64,000 bases of DNA from Pseudorhodobacter sp. PARRP1. GTDB lineage: Bacteria > Pseudomonadota > Alphaproteobacteria > Rhodobacterales > Rhodobacteraceae. The notes below the pieces were generated by a model. That model worked only from the letters and a program-made list of their open reading frames with translations, was not told where the DNA came from and searched no databases. The translations under genes and the position numbers were made by a program. Shown here one piece after another: positions 38,496 to 48,391 of the stretch. Position 1 is the first letter of the stretch. Each line of letters opens with the position of its first letter. Where the stretch lies: the NCBI GenBank assembly GCA_002256245.1, contig NKIU01000001.1:486232-550231 (forward strand). The letters run 5' to 3'.

Positions 38496-38640
38496 GCCCT
38501 GCCCTGTCAATTTCACCCAGCCCTGCAAAAGCCGCGTTCGTTTTGCTGCAATCATAGGTCAAGCTGGATTCCCCCAGCAAGGCCAGCGCAAAAATCGACG
38601 CCGAACTGTGTCTTAGCAGACAACTGTTTCCGTTTTGGCA

Positions 38641-38660
38641 ACAAATAAGGGAGAATTTGT
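38641..38660. promoter_or_regulatory. Inverted repeat between divergent glycan genes
   Basis: ACAAAT and ATTTGT arms around AAGGGAGA, in the 253-bp spacer between the bifunctional glycosyltransferase and the divergent gene at 38749. Position fits a shared operator, but no known consensus is matched. Confidence 0.35.
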
Positions 38661-38748
38661 CGTAAAACATGCGGCGAGCGCGTGACTTTGCGCGCGGATG
38701 CAGATTAGTCTTCGACATCCGTCGCAACTTCCCTGACAGAGCAGGTTT

Positions 38749-39636
38749 ATGCCTCCGAAACTGACCGTGTTTTTTATTGTTGAGCCACCTGACTACGAGG
38801 TCATGGCCTGCTTTCTCGCCGCGTCGCTGCGTGAACAATTTGGCGATCAGGTGGCCTTGGTTGGCTATTGCCCTGATAGCAAACTGGATCAGGTCTCGCC
38901 AAATGTGACAGAAGTGCTGCGCCGGATGGGATGCGAGGTGCGCCCGTTCGCGGTGGCGGGGCGGTTCTCGCCCGCCTATCCCCACGGCAACAAGATTCTG
39001 GCCACGCTAGAGCCGCGCGATACGGAATTCTCGGCGTTTTTCGATAGCGATATCCTGTGCTTGCGTCCAAATCGCGTTGAAAACATCATCGCCGAGAACG
39101 CGGTTTCCCTGACGCCGGCGGCGTCGATGAACTGGGGGAAAAGCGATGATTGGACGCTGATCTATGACGTTTGCGGCATGGAAATTCCCGAAGAACGCAT
39201 AAAACTGATGCGGCAATCCGGTGAGCGTCGGCGCATACCTTACTTCAGTTCAGGTTTGTTCAGCTTTCCCGAAAAACACCGCAGCCCGGATGGTCGCAGC
39301 TTTCCTCAGGTGTGGATGGATGTGGCGCAAACGATCGACGCGCATCCCGATGTGCCGGGAAAACGCCCGTATCTTGACCAGATATCCCTGCCGCTGGCGA
39401 TACAGAAATCGGGGTTGAAGTGGAACATCTTGCCAGAGGAGCAGCACTTTATCTTGGGCGGCAAACTACGTGGAGACTCGTTGCCCGAGGATAGGGAAAT
39501 CTTCACGGTGCACTATCGGCAACTGAAAGTGCTGAAGGAAACCGGCTTGACCGCGATAAGCCGCAAGATGCTAAAGCGGCAGGCAGGCGTCAAGCGCATC
39601 GACAAGGCTGGGGAAGATTCCGACGATGATGAATAG
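38749..39636 (+). CDS. Putative nucleotide-diphospho-sugar transferase
   Basis: A 295-residue cytoplasmic protein with GT-A features: TVFFIVEPPDYEVMACFLAASL at the start, then EFSAFFDSDILCLRP, which supplies a DSD metal-binding motif. YFSSGLFSFP and a conserved HY near the C-terminus (FTVHYRQLK) follow. The tail is acidic. It resembles hypothetical glycosyltransferases of Rhodobacteraceae but I cannot assign a substrate. It is divergent from the main glycan operon and probably belongs to the same locus. Confidence 0.68.
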   Translation: MPPKLTVFFIVEPPDYEVMACFLAASLREQFGDQVALVGYCPDSKLDQVSPNVTEVLRRMGCEVRPFAVAGRFSPAYPHGNKILATLEPRDTEFSAFFDSDILCLRPNRVENIIAENAVSLTPAASMNWGKSDDWTLIYDVCGMEIPEERIKLMRQSGERRRIPYFSSGLFSFPEKHRSPDGRSFPQVWMDVAQTIDAHPDVPGKRPYLDQISLPLAIQKSGLKWNILPEEQHFILGGKLRGDSLPEDREIFTVHYRQLKVLKETGLTAISRKMLKRQAGVKRIDKAGEDSDDDE

Positions 39637-39685
39637 CCGTTCACCTATCACTTGCAATTATTGATCAAGCGGTCATATTGAGCAC

Positions 39686-40195
39686 ATGGCACGCACAAAG
39701 CTGATCTCGGATCGGGACGTCTTTCAGCAGGTTCTGGCTTTGCTGCTGCAAAGTGGCGAAAAGTCTGTGACCTTTTCGGCGGTTTCCACCGCAACAGGGC
39801 TTGCCCCCACGACATTGGTGCAACGGTTTTCCAGCTGCAACGCGATGATTTCGGCTGCAATCTCGCAGGCTTGGCACGATCTTGATGCGTTGGTCGAAGC
39901 CGCTTCTACCGATGCTGCGCTGAACAAAGGCGTGCCGGGGCTTTTGAAGATGCTGACCGGCCCGGTTGATGCAGGCGCGCTGCTGACGCTGAGTTTGCGT
40001 GACCCGGCACTGCTGGAGCAGGCAAAGGACTGGCGCGGCAAGGTCGAGCAGGCCATCGCCGCACGCCTTGAGGTAAGCGCCAAGGCGAAAGACACCGCCG
40101 CGCTGATCTTTGCCGCCTGGCAGGGACGCATGCTGTGGGGCGCGGGCGGCGGCAAGGGGTTTCGGTTGGGCGACGCGATCAAGCGGCTTGTCTGA
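39686..40195 (+). CDS. TetR/AcrR-type transcriptional regulator
   Basis: A 169-residue protein with an N-terminal TetR-like helix-turn-helix (about residues 10-57: KSVTFSAVSTATGLAPTTLVQRFSS) and a helical C-terminus of ligand-binding type. It is slightly short for the family. The 49-bp upstream spacer has TTGATCAA but no clear boxes. It is convergent with the hybrid histidine kinase gene. The target is unknown. Confidence 0.8.
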   Translation: MARTKLISDRDVFQQVLALLLQSGEKSVTFSAVSTATGLAPTTLVQRFSSCNAMISAAISQAWHDLDALVEAASTDAALNKGVPGLLKMLTGPVDAGALLTLSLRDPALLEQAKDWRGKVEQAIAARLEVSAKAKDTAALIFAAWQGRMLWGAGGGKGFRLGDAIKRLV

Positions 40196-40233
40196 AGTAG
40201 GCTGCGGTCAGACAAGCCCATGCTGTGGACAGT

Positions 40234-42777
40234 TCATGCAGCCTGTTCTGCAAGGCTGATCGGGCGGGCGATAGCCGGACAATACTGCGCCAGCGTTTCG
40301 GTAATTGCCCCCTTGCGCAGCGGTTTGGTCATGTAGCGGTCGATACCGGCGGCCAGAATCTCGGCGGCATCGCCATCCATCGCATGGGCCGTAAGCGCCA
40401 CAATCGGCACATGGGTCTTGCCAGCCTCAAGCGCGCGGATGGCGCGGGCGGCATCGCGGCCGTCCATCTCGGGCATGGAGATGTCCATGAAAATCAAATC
40501 CGGCTTGAAGCTTTGGAACATCGCCACCGCCTCGACACCGTTGTTGGCAAAGACAAGTTCGATGTCGATGTCGCGGACCATCTTTTGAAACACCAGTTGG
40601 TTGGTGCGGTTGTCTTCGGCGGTCAGCACCCGCATCTGGCGACGCTCGGTTTCCGGCGGCGGGGCTGCGACCGCGGCTGTTTCCACCACGGGGGCCACGA
40701 GGGATTGCAGGCGACGATAGAGATCGGCGCGCAGGATCGGCTTTTGCAAAGTGGCGGCGAGATACTGCGCGCCTTCGCCCTCGCGCGCGTTGGCAGGGCT
40801 GGAGGACAGCAGAAGAATCGGGGTCTCGATCCCCATTGCACGGATGCGGGTGGCGAGGGTCAGTCCATCCATGTCTGGCATTTCGTGATCGGTGATGATC
40901 GCATCAAAGTCAGCCTTATCAAGCGCGGCCAAGGCATCGGCCCCAGAGCGGCACAGGGTAACGGTGATGCCGCAGGGCACAAGTTGACGCTCCAGAATGG
41001 TGCGGTTGATGAATTGATCATCCACCACCAACACCCGCTTGACGGCGATGGGCAGGCGCAATTCCTCGGCGTCTTCGGCGATTGGCAGCGGCACGCGGAA
41101 GCCAAAGCAGGCGCCCTTGCCCAGATCGCTGTCAACCCAGACCTCACCCTGCATGCGTTCGACCAGGCGTTTGGTGATGGCAAGGCCAAGCCCGGTGCCT
41201 TCAAACTTGCGGTTAGACTGGCTTTCCACCTGATTGAATTCGCCAAAAATGTGGGCCAGATTTTCCGGAGCGATGCCGATGCCGGTATCTTCAACCGTGA
41301 TGTGCAGATCCTGACGGCCCGCCTCGCCCTCCAGCCCGACGACGCGGATCAGCACATGGCCCTTTTCGGTGAATTTCACCGCATTGCCGATCAGATTGGT
41401 CAGAATCTGCCGCAACCGCCCCGGATCGCCGATGTAGCGCGTGGGCAGGAACATGTCGAAGTCGATCATCAGATCAAGCCCCTTTTCACGCGCGCGCGGC
41501 TGCAACAGCATCGCGATTTCATGGATTGTGCGTTCCATGTCAAAGGGTTCGGGGTGCAGGGTCAGGCGTTCGGCCTCGATCTTCGAGAAGTCGAGAATAT
41601 CGTTGATGATCACCAACAACGCCTCACCCGAGGAGCGGATGGTTTCGGCAAACAGCCGCTGTTCTTCGGACAAGCTGGTATCGCACAGCAGTTCTGCCAT
41701 GCCGACAACGCCGTTCATCGGGGTGCGGATTTCATGGCTCATGTTGGCAAGGAAGGCCGATTTGGCGCGGCTGGCGGCTTCGGCGGCGATGCGCGCAGCC
41801 TCTAGCGCCTCTTGCTGAGCTTTCAGGTGGGTGATGTCCACGCGCAAACCGACGCGCCCGCCATCGGGTGTAAGATGATCTTGCGCCCTGATCCAGCGGC
41901 CATCGGCAAGCTGTTGCTCTACCGGGCCACCCGGATTGCGGTGCTGCGCCAGCCTCTCGGCAAGCCATGCGTCCTCTTGCCCCTTTGCCCCCACATGTTG
42001 CCCATGCGCCAGCCCATAGCGCAGGATATCCTCGAACTTCGCGCCCGGAACAATGGCCGGGGCCGAGACGGCATAGATGTCGCGGTAGCGTTGATTGCAG
42101 GTCAAAAGACGTTCCTCTCTGTCATAAAGCACAAAGCCATCGGGAATGGCTTCGATCGCCGCCCAAATCCGCATTTGTTCTGTGATATCAATGGCGAGCG
42201 TCACCATATCGCCATCACGGGCGCGCTGATCGACCATGCGCACCCACGCGCCGGACTTGAACTGCACGGTGATCGGTTCGATCACCTCGGCCTCCCATCG
42301 GGCGAGCATATCGGCGACCCAGACGTCGGGCGTCAGATCGCCAAGCTCGACCAAGCCCGCCTCTGAGATGATGCACAAAAGGTCGGCGTAGGGCAGACCC
42401 GGCACGATTTCGGGGTCATTGAAGGCGGCAAGGTAGGCGGCATTGGCGGCGATCAGGTGCTGGCTGGCGTCAAACACCGCAAAGCCATCCTGAATGGTGT
42501 TGATACTGTCCCAAAGTCGGCGCTCTGCCATCACGGCCTGGGTATGGGCGCGGTCAAGATCTTCGACGAAGCGCGATTGCTGGCCCTTCAACTGCTCGGC
42601 CTCGGTCAGGGCGGATTTCACCACCTGACGTTGTTCGACAATCTGATCGGACAGGGCGCGGGCGTGCAGGCCAAGCTTGGCATTGGCAGCAAACAACTCT
42701 CGGCTTTTCTGTTCAAGCAGACGCTCTGCCGCCAGTCGCGCGCGCCTTTCCTTTGCCAAACGTTCTGCGAAATCCAT
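40234..42777 (-). CDS. Hybrid sensor histidine kinase with two PAS and two receiver domains
   Basis: An 847-residue cytoplasmic kinase; no membrane segment is seen. Order: N-terminal coiled coil (1-90), a first PAS_7-like domain ([21 protein letters not shown]) and a second ([21 protein letters not shown]). HisKA follows with His348 in [12 protein letters not shown], then HATPase. Receiver 1 has Asp in [12 protein letters not shown] and receiver 2 Asp in [12 protein letters not shown], ending [12 protein letters not shown]. No HPt domain or partner regulator lies nearby. I placed the start at 42777 ([15 protein letters not shown]), since the longer frame overlaps the divergent gene. It is an orphan phosphorelay input of unknown signal. 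Confidence 0.88.
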   Translation of the reverse strand: MDFAERLAKERRARLAAERLLEQKSRELFAANAKLGLHARALSDQIVEQRQVVKSALTEAEQLKGQQSRFVEDLDRAHTQAVMAERRLWDSINTIQDGFAVFDASQHLIAANAAYLAAFNDPEIVPGLPYADLLCIISEAGLVELGDLTPDVWVADMLARWEAEVIEPITVQFKSGAWVRMVDQRARDGDMVTLAIDITEQMRIWAAIEAIPDGFVLYDREERLLTCNQRYRDIYAVSAPAIVPGAKFEDILRYGLAHGQHVGAKGQEDAWLAERLAQHRNPGGPVEQQLADGRWIRAQDHLTPDGGRVGLRVDITHLKAQQEALEAARIAAEAASRAKSAFLANMSHEIRTPMNGVVGMAELLCDTSLSEEQRLFAETIRSSGEALLVIINDILDFSKIEAERLTLHPEPFDMERTIHEIAMLLQPRAREKGLDLMIDFDMFLPTRYIGDPGRLRQILTNLIGNAVKFTEKGHVLIRVVGLEGEAGRQDLHITVEDTGIGIAPENLAHIFGEFNQVESQSNRKFEGTGLGLAITKRLVERMQGEVWVDSDLGKGACFGFRVPLPIAEDAEELRLPIAVKRVLVVDDQFINRTILERQLVPCGITVTLCRSGADALAALDKADFDAIITDHEMPDMDGLTLATRIRAMGIETPILLLSSSPANAREGEGAQYLAATLQKPILRADLYRRLQSLVAPVVETAAVAAPPPETERRQMRVLTAEDNRTNQLVFQKMVRDIDIELVFANNGVEAVAMFQSFKPDLIFMDISMPEMDGRDAARAIRALEAGKTHVPIVALTAHAMDGDAAEILAAGIDRYMTKPLRKGAITETLAQYCPAIARPISLAEQAA

Positions 42778-42949
42778 GCCCGATCCGTCACATTCTGTGC
42801 CCCAGTGTCTTGGGGGGTCTTCGGCAATCTGGCGCAACAAAATGAATGATGGATTAAGATGACAAGTTTCGTTGTGCGCTTCACATCGCTTGCCAAGTCT
42901 GCGGCCCCCATGCGACAGTCCACACACTGTTTTCAGGAGGATTTTGGCG

Positions 42950-45900
42950 ATGCGCGTTTGGCTCGGTCGTGCCCTTATGGGCGCTGTTACAACGGTTTTT
43001 ATGGCTTCTGCGATGCCGGTTGCGGCGCAAGAGCTGATTCCCGCCAAGCGCCTTGTGCTCAGCGAAAACACCGACATGCCGGGCGGCGATATCGCCTCGA
43101 TCTTCGACACCACGCTAGAGGCCTGCCAGCGCGCCTGCCTGACCAACAAGCTGTGCAAGGCGTTCACCTTCAACACGCGCAATGGCTCGTGTTTTCCGAA
43201 ATCAAAGGTGGGCGAAGCGACGCCGTTTGACGGGGCCTATTCGGGCGAAGTGCTGCAAGCGGCCAGCGGTGCACAGGATGTTGCCAAAGCCCGCCGAACT
43301 GAGCTGAATTTTGTGCAGGATTGGGAGTTGGGCAGCATCACCCAGCAGGCCGAGCAACTGGCTAACACCCACACCACCAACGGATATTCTGCCGAAGATC
43401 ATCTGGGCGCTGCCGCCGATGCCGAAGCGAACGGCGATTACGTGCTGGCCAGCAATTACGCGGGTGCCGCTTTGAACCTGACCGATTCGGCCGATGGCTG
43501 GGCAGAATATGCGCGGTTGTTGCTGGCGGCGGGGCAGAAGGCGGGGGATCGCAGTTATCTCGACCGCGCCTATTACGCTTCGGTCAACGCCTATTTGCGC
43601 GCCGACAACAAGGCGCAGCAGCATTCGATTCTGCTGACCATGGGCACGGCGTTGGAAGCCACGGACCGCGGGCGGGATACGGTGCAGGCTTTGCGGTTGG
43701 CGCAGGCCTTGCAGCCACGCGACGATACTGCGGCGCTGCTGGATGACGCGATTGGTAAATATGGTTTCCGCATCGTTGATAACGTGGTGCAGACCGATAC
43801 GGCGCGGCCGCGCATTTGCGTGAATTTCTCGGAAAATCTGGCGAAATCGGGGGTGGATTACGCAAGCTATGTCCAGTTGGCCGATGCCGGTTTGACGGTG
43901 ACGACAGACGGCTGGCAACAGCTTTGCGTTGAGGGCGTGACGTTTGGCTCGCGCAACACCATCACCTTCCGCGAAGGCTTGCCTGCGGCGGATGGGCAGA
44001 CGCTGGCAAAGTCGATCAGCGTGACGGCCTATGTGCGTGACCGCAATCCCGGCGTGCGGTTTCCGGGCCGGGGTTACGTTCTGCCGCGCACGGGTGCGGC
44101 CTCGATCCCGGTGGAGACTGTGAACACCGAAAAGCTGGAGCTGTCGCTCTATCGCGTGACGGATCGTAACCTGTTGCGGTCGTTGCAGAATGGCTATTTT
44201 GGCACGCCGATGGCGGATTATCAGGAGTATGATTTCAGCAGCCAGATTGGTTCGGAAATCTGGAAAGGTGAAGGCAGCGTCAAGCAAGAGGTGAACGTCG
44301 ATATCACCACGCGCCTGCCGCTGGATGAGGCGCTGAAGGGTCAGCCTCCGGGTGTTTATGCGTTGCGCGCGGCGGTGCCGGGGGTTGATCCCTATGTGGT
44401 GCCGGCGGGGTGGCAGTGGTTTGTGGTGTCGGATCTGGGGCTGACCACGATGTCGGGTGTGGATGGGCTGCATGTGTTTGTGCGCAGCCTTGGCACGGCG
44501 GCGGCGGTGGTTGGCGTGACGGTTGATCTTTTGTCGAACACCAACGAGGTGCTGGGCAGCGCCAAGACCGATGCGCAGGGTTATGCCAAGTTTGATGCGG
44601 CATTGGCGTTGGGCACGGGCGGGCTTGCACCGGCGATGATCGTGGCGCGGGATGATACCGATCTGGCGTTTCTGTCGCTGACTGACCCCGAGTTTGATCT
44701 GTCGGATCGTGGCGTGGCGGGGCGCGAGGCCGCCCCCCCGGTGGATGTGTTCCTGACCACCGATCGCGGGGCGTATCGCGCGGGTGAGACGATTTATGCC
44801 ACCGCATTGGCGCGCGATGCCGAGACGGCGGCGATTGAAAACCTGCCGCTGACAGCTATCCTGAAGCGCCCGGATGGTGTGGAATACAGCCGCGCGCAGA
44901 TGGCGGATGCCGGGGCTGGCGGCCATGTGTTTGCGCTGCCGGTGGGTGGTTCTGCCCCGCGCGGGGTCTGGACTTTGGAGGTTTACGCCGATCTGGAGGC
45001 TGCCGCACTGACCAGCCAAACCGTTCTGGTGGAAGATTTCCTGCCCGAGCGCATCGACTTTACGCTGTCGTTGCCCGATCAACCGATCCGTCTGGGCGAT
45101 GTGCCGCAGGTGAGTGTGGACGCGAAGTATCTGTTCGGAGCACCCGGCGCGGACCTTGCGATTGAGGGCGAGGTTTTGCTGCGTGCCGCCAAAGAACTTG
45201 AGGCTTGGCCGGGCTATGTGTTTGGCCGCTACGACGCGCCGTTTGACGCGCAACTGACCTCGTTTGGCGATACCCGCACCGATGCCGATGGCAAGGCGGT
45301 GGTCGATCTGGCCCTGCCCGAAGTGGAAGACCCCGGACGCCCGCTGGAAATGCGCGCGACGGTGCGTGTGGCCGAAGGCTCGGGTCGCCCGGTGGAGCGC
45401 AAGATCAGCAAGCTGCTGGCGCCGTCGTCTGACCTGATCGGGGTGAAGCCGATGTTCACCGATGTGGTGCCGGAAGGCGCGGATGCTGCGTTCAGCCTGA
45501 TCGGGATTGGCGCTGACACCAAGCCCGCCGCGATGAAGGTAAAGTGGACCGTCACGCGTATTGAGGTGAATTATCAGTGGTATCAAAGCAATAGCTCGTG
45601 GAACTGGGAGCCTGTGACAACGCGCACCAAGGTTTCCGAGGGCACGGCCGATCTGGGGGCCGAGCCCACCAAAATCTCGGCCCCGGTGCAGTGGGGCGAG
45701 TATGAGGTGTTGGTGGAACGCACCGATGGCGCGCCTGCGGCGACCTCGACCAACTTCTATGCGGGTTGGTATGCGCCCGCCGATGCCACCGATTCGCCCG
45801 ATACGCTGGAGTTGTCGCTGGACAAGCCGAAGTATAAATCCGGCGATACCGCCAATCTGCGCATCGTGCCGCGTGCCGCTGGCACGGCTTTGATCACCGT

Positions 45901-48391
45901 GCTGTCGAACCGTCTGGTGTCGATGCAGGCGGTTGAGGTGAAGGAAGGCGAGAATGTAATCCCGCTGAGCGTTACCGATGAATGGGGTGCGGGCGTCTAT
46001 GTGACGGCTTCGGTGTTGCGCCCGATGGACGTGGCCGCTGGCCGCAATCCGGCGCGGGCACTGGGGCTGACCCATGCCACCATCGACCCCGGCGCGCGGG
46101 CGCTGACGGCAAAGGTGGAAACCGCGCCGGAAGCTGCCCCGCGTGGGCCGCTGGATGTGGCGGTGAAGGTCGATGGCGTGGCGGCGGGCGACACCGCTTA
46201 TGTCACCATCGCGGCGGTGGATCAGGGCATCTTGAACCTGACCGGGTTCCAGCCGCCAAACCCGCAAGACCACTACTTTGGCCAGCGCAAGCTGGGCGTT
46301 GGCATCCGCGACATCTATGGGCGCTTGATTGACGGGATGAACGGCGCCGAAGGCTCGGTCCGTTCGGGTGGCGACGCGGGGGCGCAGGCGCGGTTGCAAG
46401 CGCCGCCTCCGACAGAAGAGTTGGTGGCCTATTTCGCAGGCCCGGTGCAGGTGGGGGCGGATGGCTATGCGCGCACCTCGTTCACCCTGCCGTCGTTCAA
46501 CGGCACGGTGAAGGTGATGGCGGTGGCATGGTCGAAGAAGGGTGTCGGCCAAGCCAGCGCGGATGTGCTGGTGCGCGATCCGGTGGTGGTCACCGCTTCT
46601 TTGCCGCGCTTCATGCAGCCGGGCGATCAGTCGCGGCTGTTGTTGGAGATCGTGCATGCCACCGGGCCTTCGGGCCGGATGTCACTGGATGTATCCTCGG
46701 CAGGGTTGAAACTGGGCGACGTGCCGTCGGGCTTTGATCTGGCCGACAAGGCCAAGGCCACCTTTGCCATTCCAGTGACCGCGGATGCGATTGGAAATCA
46801 GAAGATTGAGGTCGCGTTGACCACGCCGGACGGCAAGGTTTTGAAGAAAACCCTGACGGTTCCGGTGCAGATCAACGATCCGGAAGTGGTGCGGGTATCG
46901 CGGCTTGATCTGAAGAAGGGGCAGGAATTTACCTTCGATTCCAACGCCTTCGCGGGGCTGATTGCGGGCTCGGGCAAGGCAACGATGGCCGTGGGCCCGA
47001 TTGCGCGGCTGAATGCGCCGGGGGTTCTGGCGGCGTTGGATGCCTATCCCTATGGCTGCACCGAGCAGATCACCTCGAAAGCCTTGCCGCTTTTGTATTT
47101 CGACCAAGTCGCGGTTGCGATGGATCTGCCGGGGTCGGACAACATCAAGCTGCGGGTTGAACAAGCGGTGGAAGAAGTGCTGACCAATCAATCCTCTAAT
47201 GGCTCTTTCGGGCTGTGGGGGCCGGTTGAGAATGGCGGCGATTTCTGGCTGGACGCGTTTGTGACCGACTTCCTCAGCCGGGCTAAAGCGCGCGGTTATG
47301 CGGTGCCGGATCAGGCCTTCCGCAGCGCCTTGGACAATCTGCGCAATCAGGTCAACTATCAGGCCGATTTCGACAGTGGAGGCGAGGCTTTGGCCTATGC
47401 GCTGATGGTGCTGGCGCGTGAAGGCGCGGCGGCGATTGGCGATCTGCGCTATTACGCCGATGTGAAGGGCGATGCGTTCAGCACGCCTGCCGCGATGGCG
47501 CAACTGGGGGCGGCGCTGGCAAGTTATGGCGACCAACCGCGCGCCGATGCGATGTTCCGCCGTGCCGGGGGGGCATTGGAAGCGCTGAAAGGGCCGGAGA
47601 AAGAGCAGATCTTCCGCGCGGATTACGGCACCAACTACCGCGATGCGGCGGCGGTGCTGGCCTTGGCGGCAGAGGCAGGCTCGAAAGCGGTGGATCAAGA
47701 GGCGCTGACCTCGCGCATCGCCACGACCTCGGCGCTTTCGACGCAGGAAGCCACTTGGGCGCTGCTGGCGGCCAATGCGCTGATTGACCGCAAGGGCGCG
47801 GATGGCATCCTGATCGACGGCGCACCGGCTTCCGGGCCGCTGGTCAAGGTGCTGGATGCGGCGAATACCGCGCCGGTGGTGGTGAAGAACGAAAGCGACA
47901 GCGACACCACGCTGACCGTGACCACCTATGGCGTGCCGTCCGAGCCGGAACCGGCAGGCGGCAGCGGCTATGCGATCACCCGCACCTACTACACGATGGA
48001 CGGACAGCCGACGACGCTGGACGGGCTGAAGGTGGGAAGCCGTTTGATCACCGTGCTGGAAATCACCCCGTTCGGGCGGGGCGAGGCGCGGTTGATGGTG
48101 GCCGATCCGCTGCCTGCCGGGTTTGAGATCGACAACCCCAACCTGATGTCCTCGGGAACCGAGGCACTGTCGGCGTTGAACCTGGAAACCGAAGTGGCGC
48201 ATAGCGAATTCCGGCAGGACCGTTTCCTGACCGCGATTGACCGCTATGATAACGCGACGTTCCGGCTGGCCTATGTGGTGCGCGCGATCTCTCCGGGGAC
48301 GTTCCACCAGCCTGCGGCCTCGGTCGAGGACATGTATCGGCCTGACCTGACGGGCCGGACCGATGCGGGCACCATCACCATTTCCGAGTGA
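42950..48391 (+). CDS. Alpha-2-macroglobulin family protein with PAN domain
   Basis: A very large periplasmic protein (1813 residues) of the YfhM type, thought to trap proteases that breach the outer membrane. A signal peptide (to about residue 25) is followed by a PAN/apple-like domain (about 45-90; Cys residues in ACQRACLTNKLCKAFTFN) and then macroglobulin domains. The thioester motif Cys1370-Thr-Glu-Gln lies in YPYGCTEQITSK, and the bait region precedes it. AGGAGG nine bases upstream selects the ATG at 42950 over a frame that begins 26 codons earlier. It overlaps pbpC by one base (TGATG); this pairing with a peptidoglycan synthase is conserved. Confidence 0.92.
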   Translation: MRVWLGRALMGAVTTVFMASAMPVAAQELIPAKRLVLSENTDMPGGDIASIFDTTLEACQRACLTNKLCKAFTFNTRNGSCFPKSKVGEATPFDGAYSGEVLQAASGAQDVAKARRTELNFVQDWELGSITQQAEQLANTHTTNGYSAEDHLGAAADAEANGDYVLASNYAGAALNLTDSADGWAEYARLLLAAGQKAGDRSYLDRAYYASVNAYLRADNKAQQHSILLTMGTALEATDRGRDTVQALRLAQALQPRDDTAALLDDAIGKYGFRIVDNVVQTDTARPRICVNFSENLAKSGVDYASYVQLADAGLTVTTDGWQQLCVEGVTFGSRNTITFREGLPAADGQTLAKSISVTAYVRDRNPGVRFPGRGYVLPRTGAASIPVETVNTEKLELSLYRVTDRNLLRSLQNGYFGTPMADYQEYDFSSQIGSEIWKGEGSVKQEVNVDITTRLPLDEALKGQPPGVYALRAAVPGVDPYVVPAGWQWFVVSDLGLTTMSGVDGLHVFVRSLGTAAAVVGVTVDLLSNTNEVLGSAKTDAQGYAKFDAALALGTGGLAPAMIVARDDTDLAFLSLTDPEFDLSDRGVAGREAAPPVDVFLTTDRGAYRAGETIYATALARDAETAAIENLPLTAILKRPDGVEYSRAQMADAGAGGHVFALPVGGSAPRGVWTLEVYADLEAAALTSQTVLVEDFLPERIDFTLSLPDQPIRLGDVPQVSVDAKYLFGAPGADLAIEGEVLLRAAKELEAWPGYVFGRYDAPFDAQLTSFGDTRTDADGKAVVDLALPEVEDPGRPLEMRATVRVAEGSGRPVERKISKLLAPSSDLIGVKPMFTDVVPEGADAAFSLIGIGADTKPAAMKVKWTVTRIEVNYQWYQSNSSWNWEPVTTRTKVSEGTADLGAEPTKISAPVQWGEYEVLVERTDGAPAATSTNFYAGWYAPADATDSPDTLELSLDKPKYKSGDTANLRIVPRAAGTALITVLSNRLVSMQAVEVKEGENVIPLSVTDEWGAGVYVTASVLRPMDVAAGRNPARALGLTHATIDPGARALTAKVETAPEAAPRGPLDVAVKVDGVAAGDTAYVTIAAVDQGILNLTGFQPPNPQDHYFGQRKLGVGIRDIYGRLIDGMNGAEGSVRSGGDAGAQARLQAPPPTEELVAYFAGPVQVGADGYARTSFTLPSFNGTVKVMAVAWSKKGVGQASADVLVRDPVVVTASLPRFMQPGDQSRLLLEIVHATGPSGRMSLDVSSAGLKLGDVPSGFDLADKAKATFAIPVTADAIGNQKIEVALTTPDGKVLKKTLTVPVQINDPEVVRVSRLDLKKGQEFTFDSNAFAGLIAGSGKATMAVGPIARLNAPGVLAALDAYPYGCTEQITSKALPLLYFDQVAVAMDLPGSDNIKLRVEQAVEEVLTNQSSNGSFGLWGPVENGGDFWLDAFVTDFLSRAKARGYAVPDQAFRSALDNLRNQVNYQADFDSGGEALAYALMVLAREGAAAIGDLRYYADVKGDAFSTPAAMAQLGAALASYGDQPRADAMFRRAGGALEALKGPEKEQIFRADYGTNYRDAAAVLALAAEAGSKAVDQEALTSRIATTSALSTQEATWALLAANALIDRKGADGILIDGAPASGPLVKVLDAANTAPVVVKNESDSDTTLTVTTYGVPSEPEPAGGSGYAITRTYYTMDGQPTTLDGLKVGSRLITVLEITPFGRGEARLMVADPLPAGFEIDNPNLMSSGTEALSALNLETEVAHSEFRQDRFLTAIDRYDNATFRLAYVVRAISPGTFHQPAASVEDMYRPDLTGRTDAGTITISE

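Noticed and set aside
39661-39668. TTGATCAA upstream of the TetR gene as an FNR-type site
   Set aside because: The FNR consensus needs TTGAT-N4-ATCAA; only a compact 8-bp palindrome is present.
40199-40244. AGGCTGC/GCAGCCT arms between the TetR gene and the hybrid kinase as a terminator
   Set aside because: The loop is over 30 bases, there is no T run, and one arm lies inside the kinase coding region.
43202-46657. 1151-codon open frame on the minus strand
   Set aside because: Antisense to the alpha-2-macroglobulin gene; composition is that of a GC-rich shadow frame with no recognisable domain.
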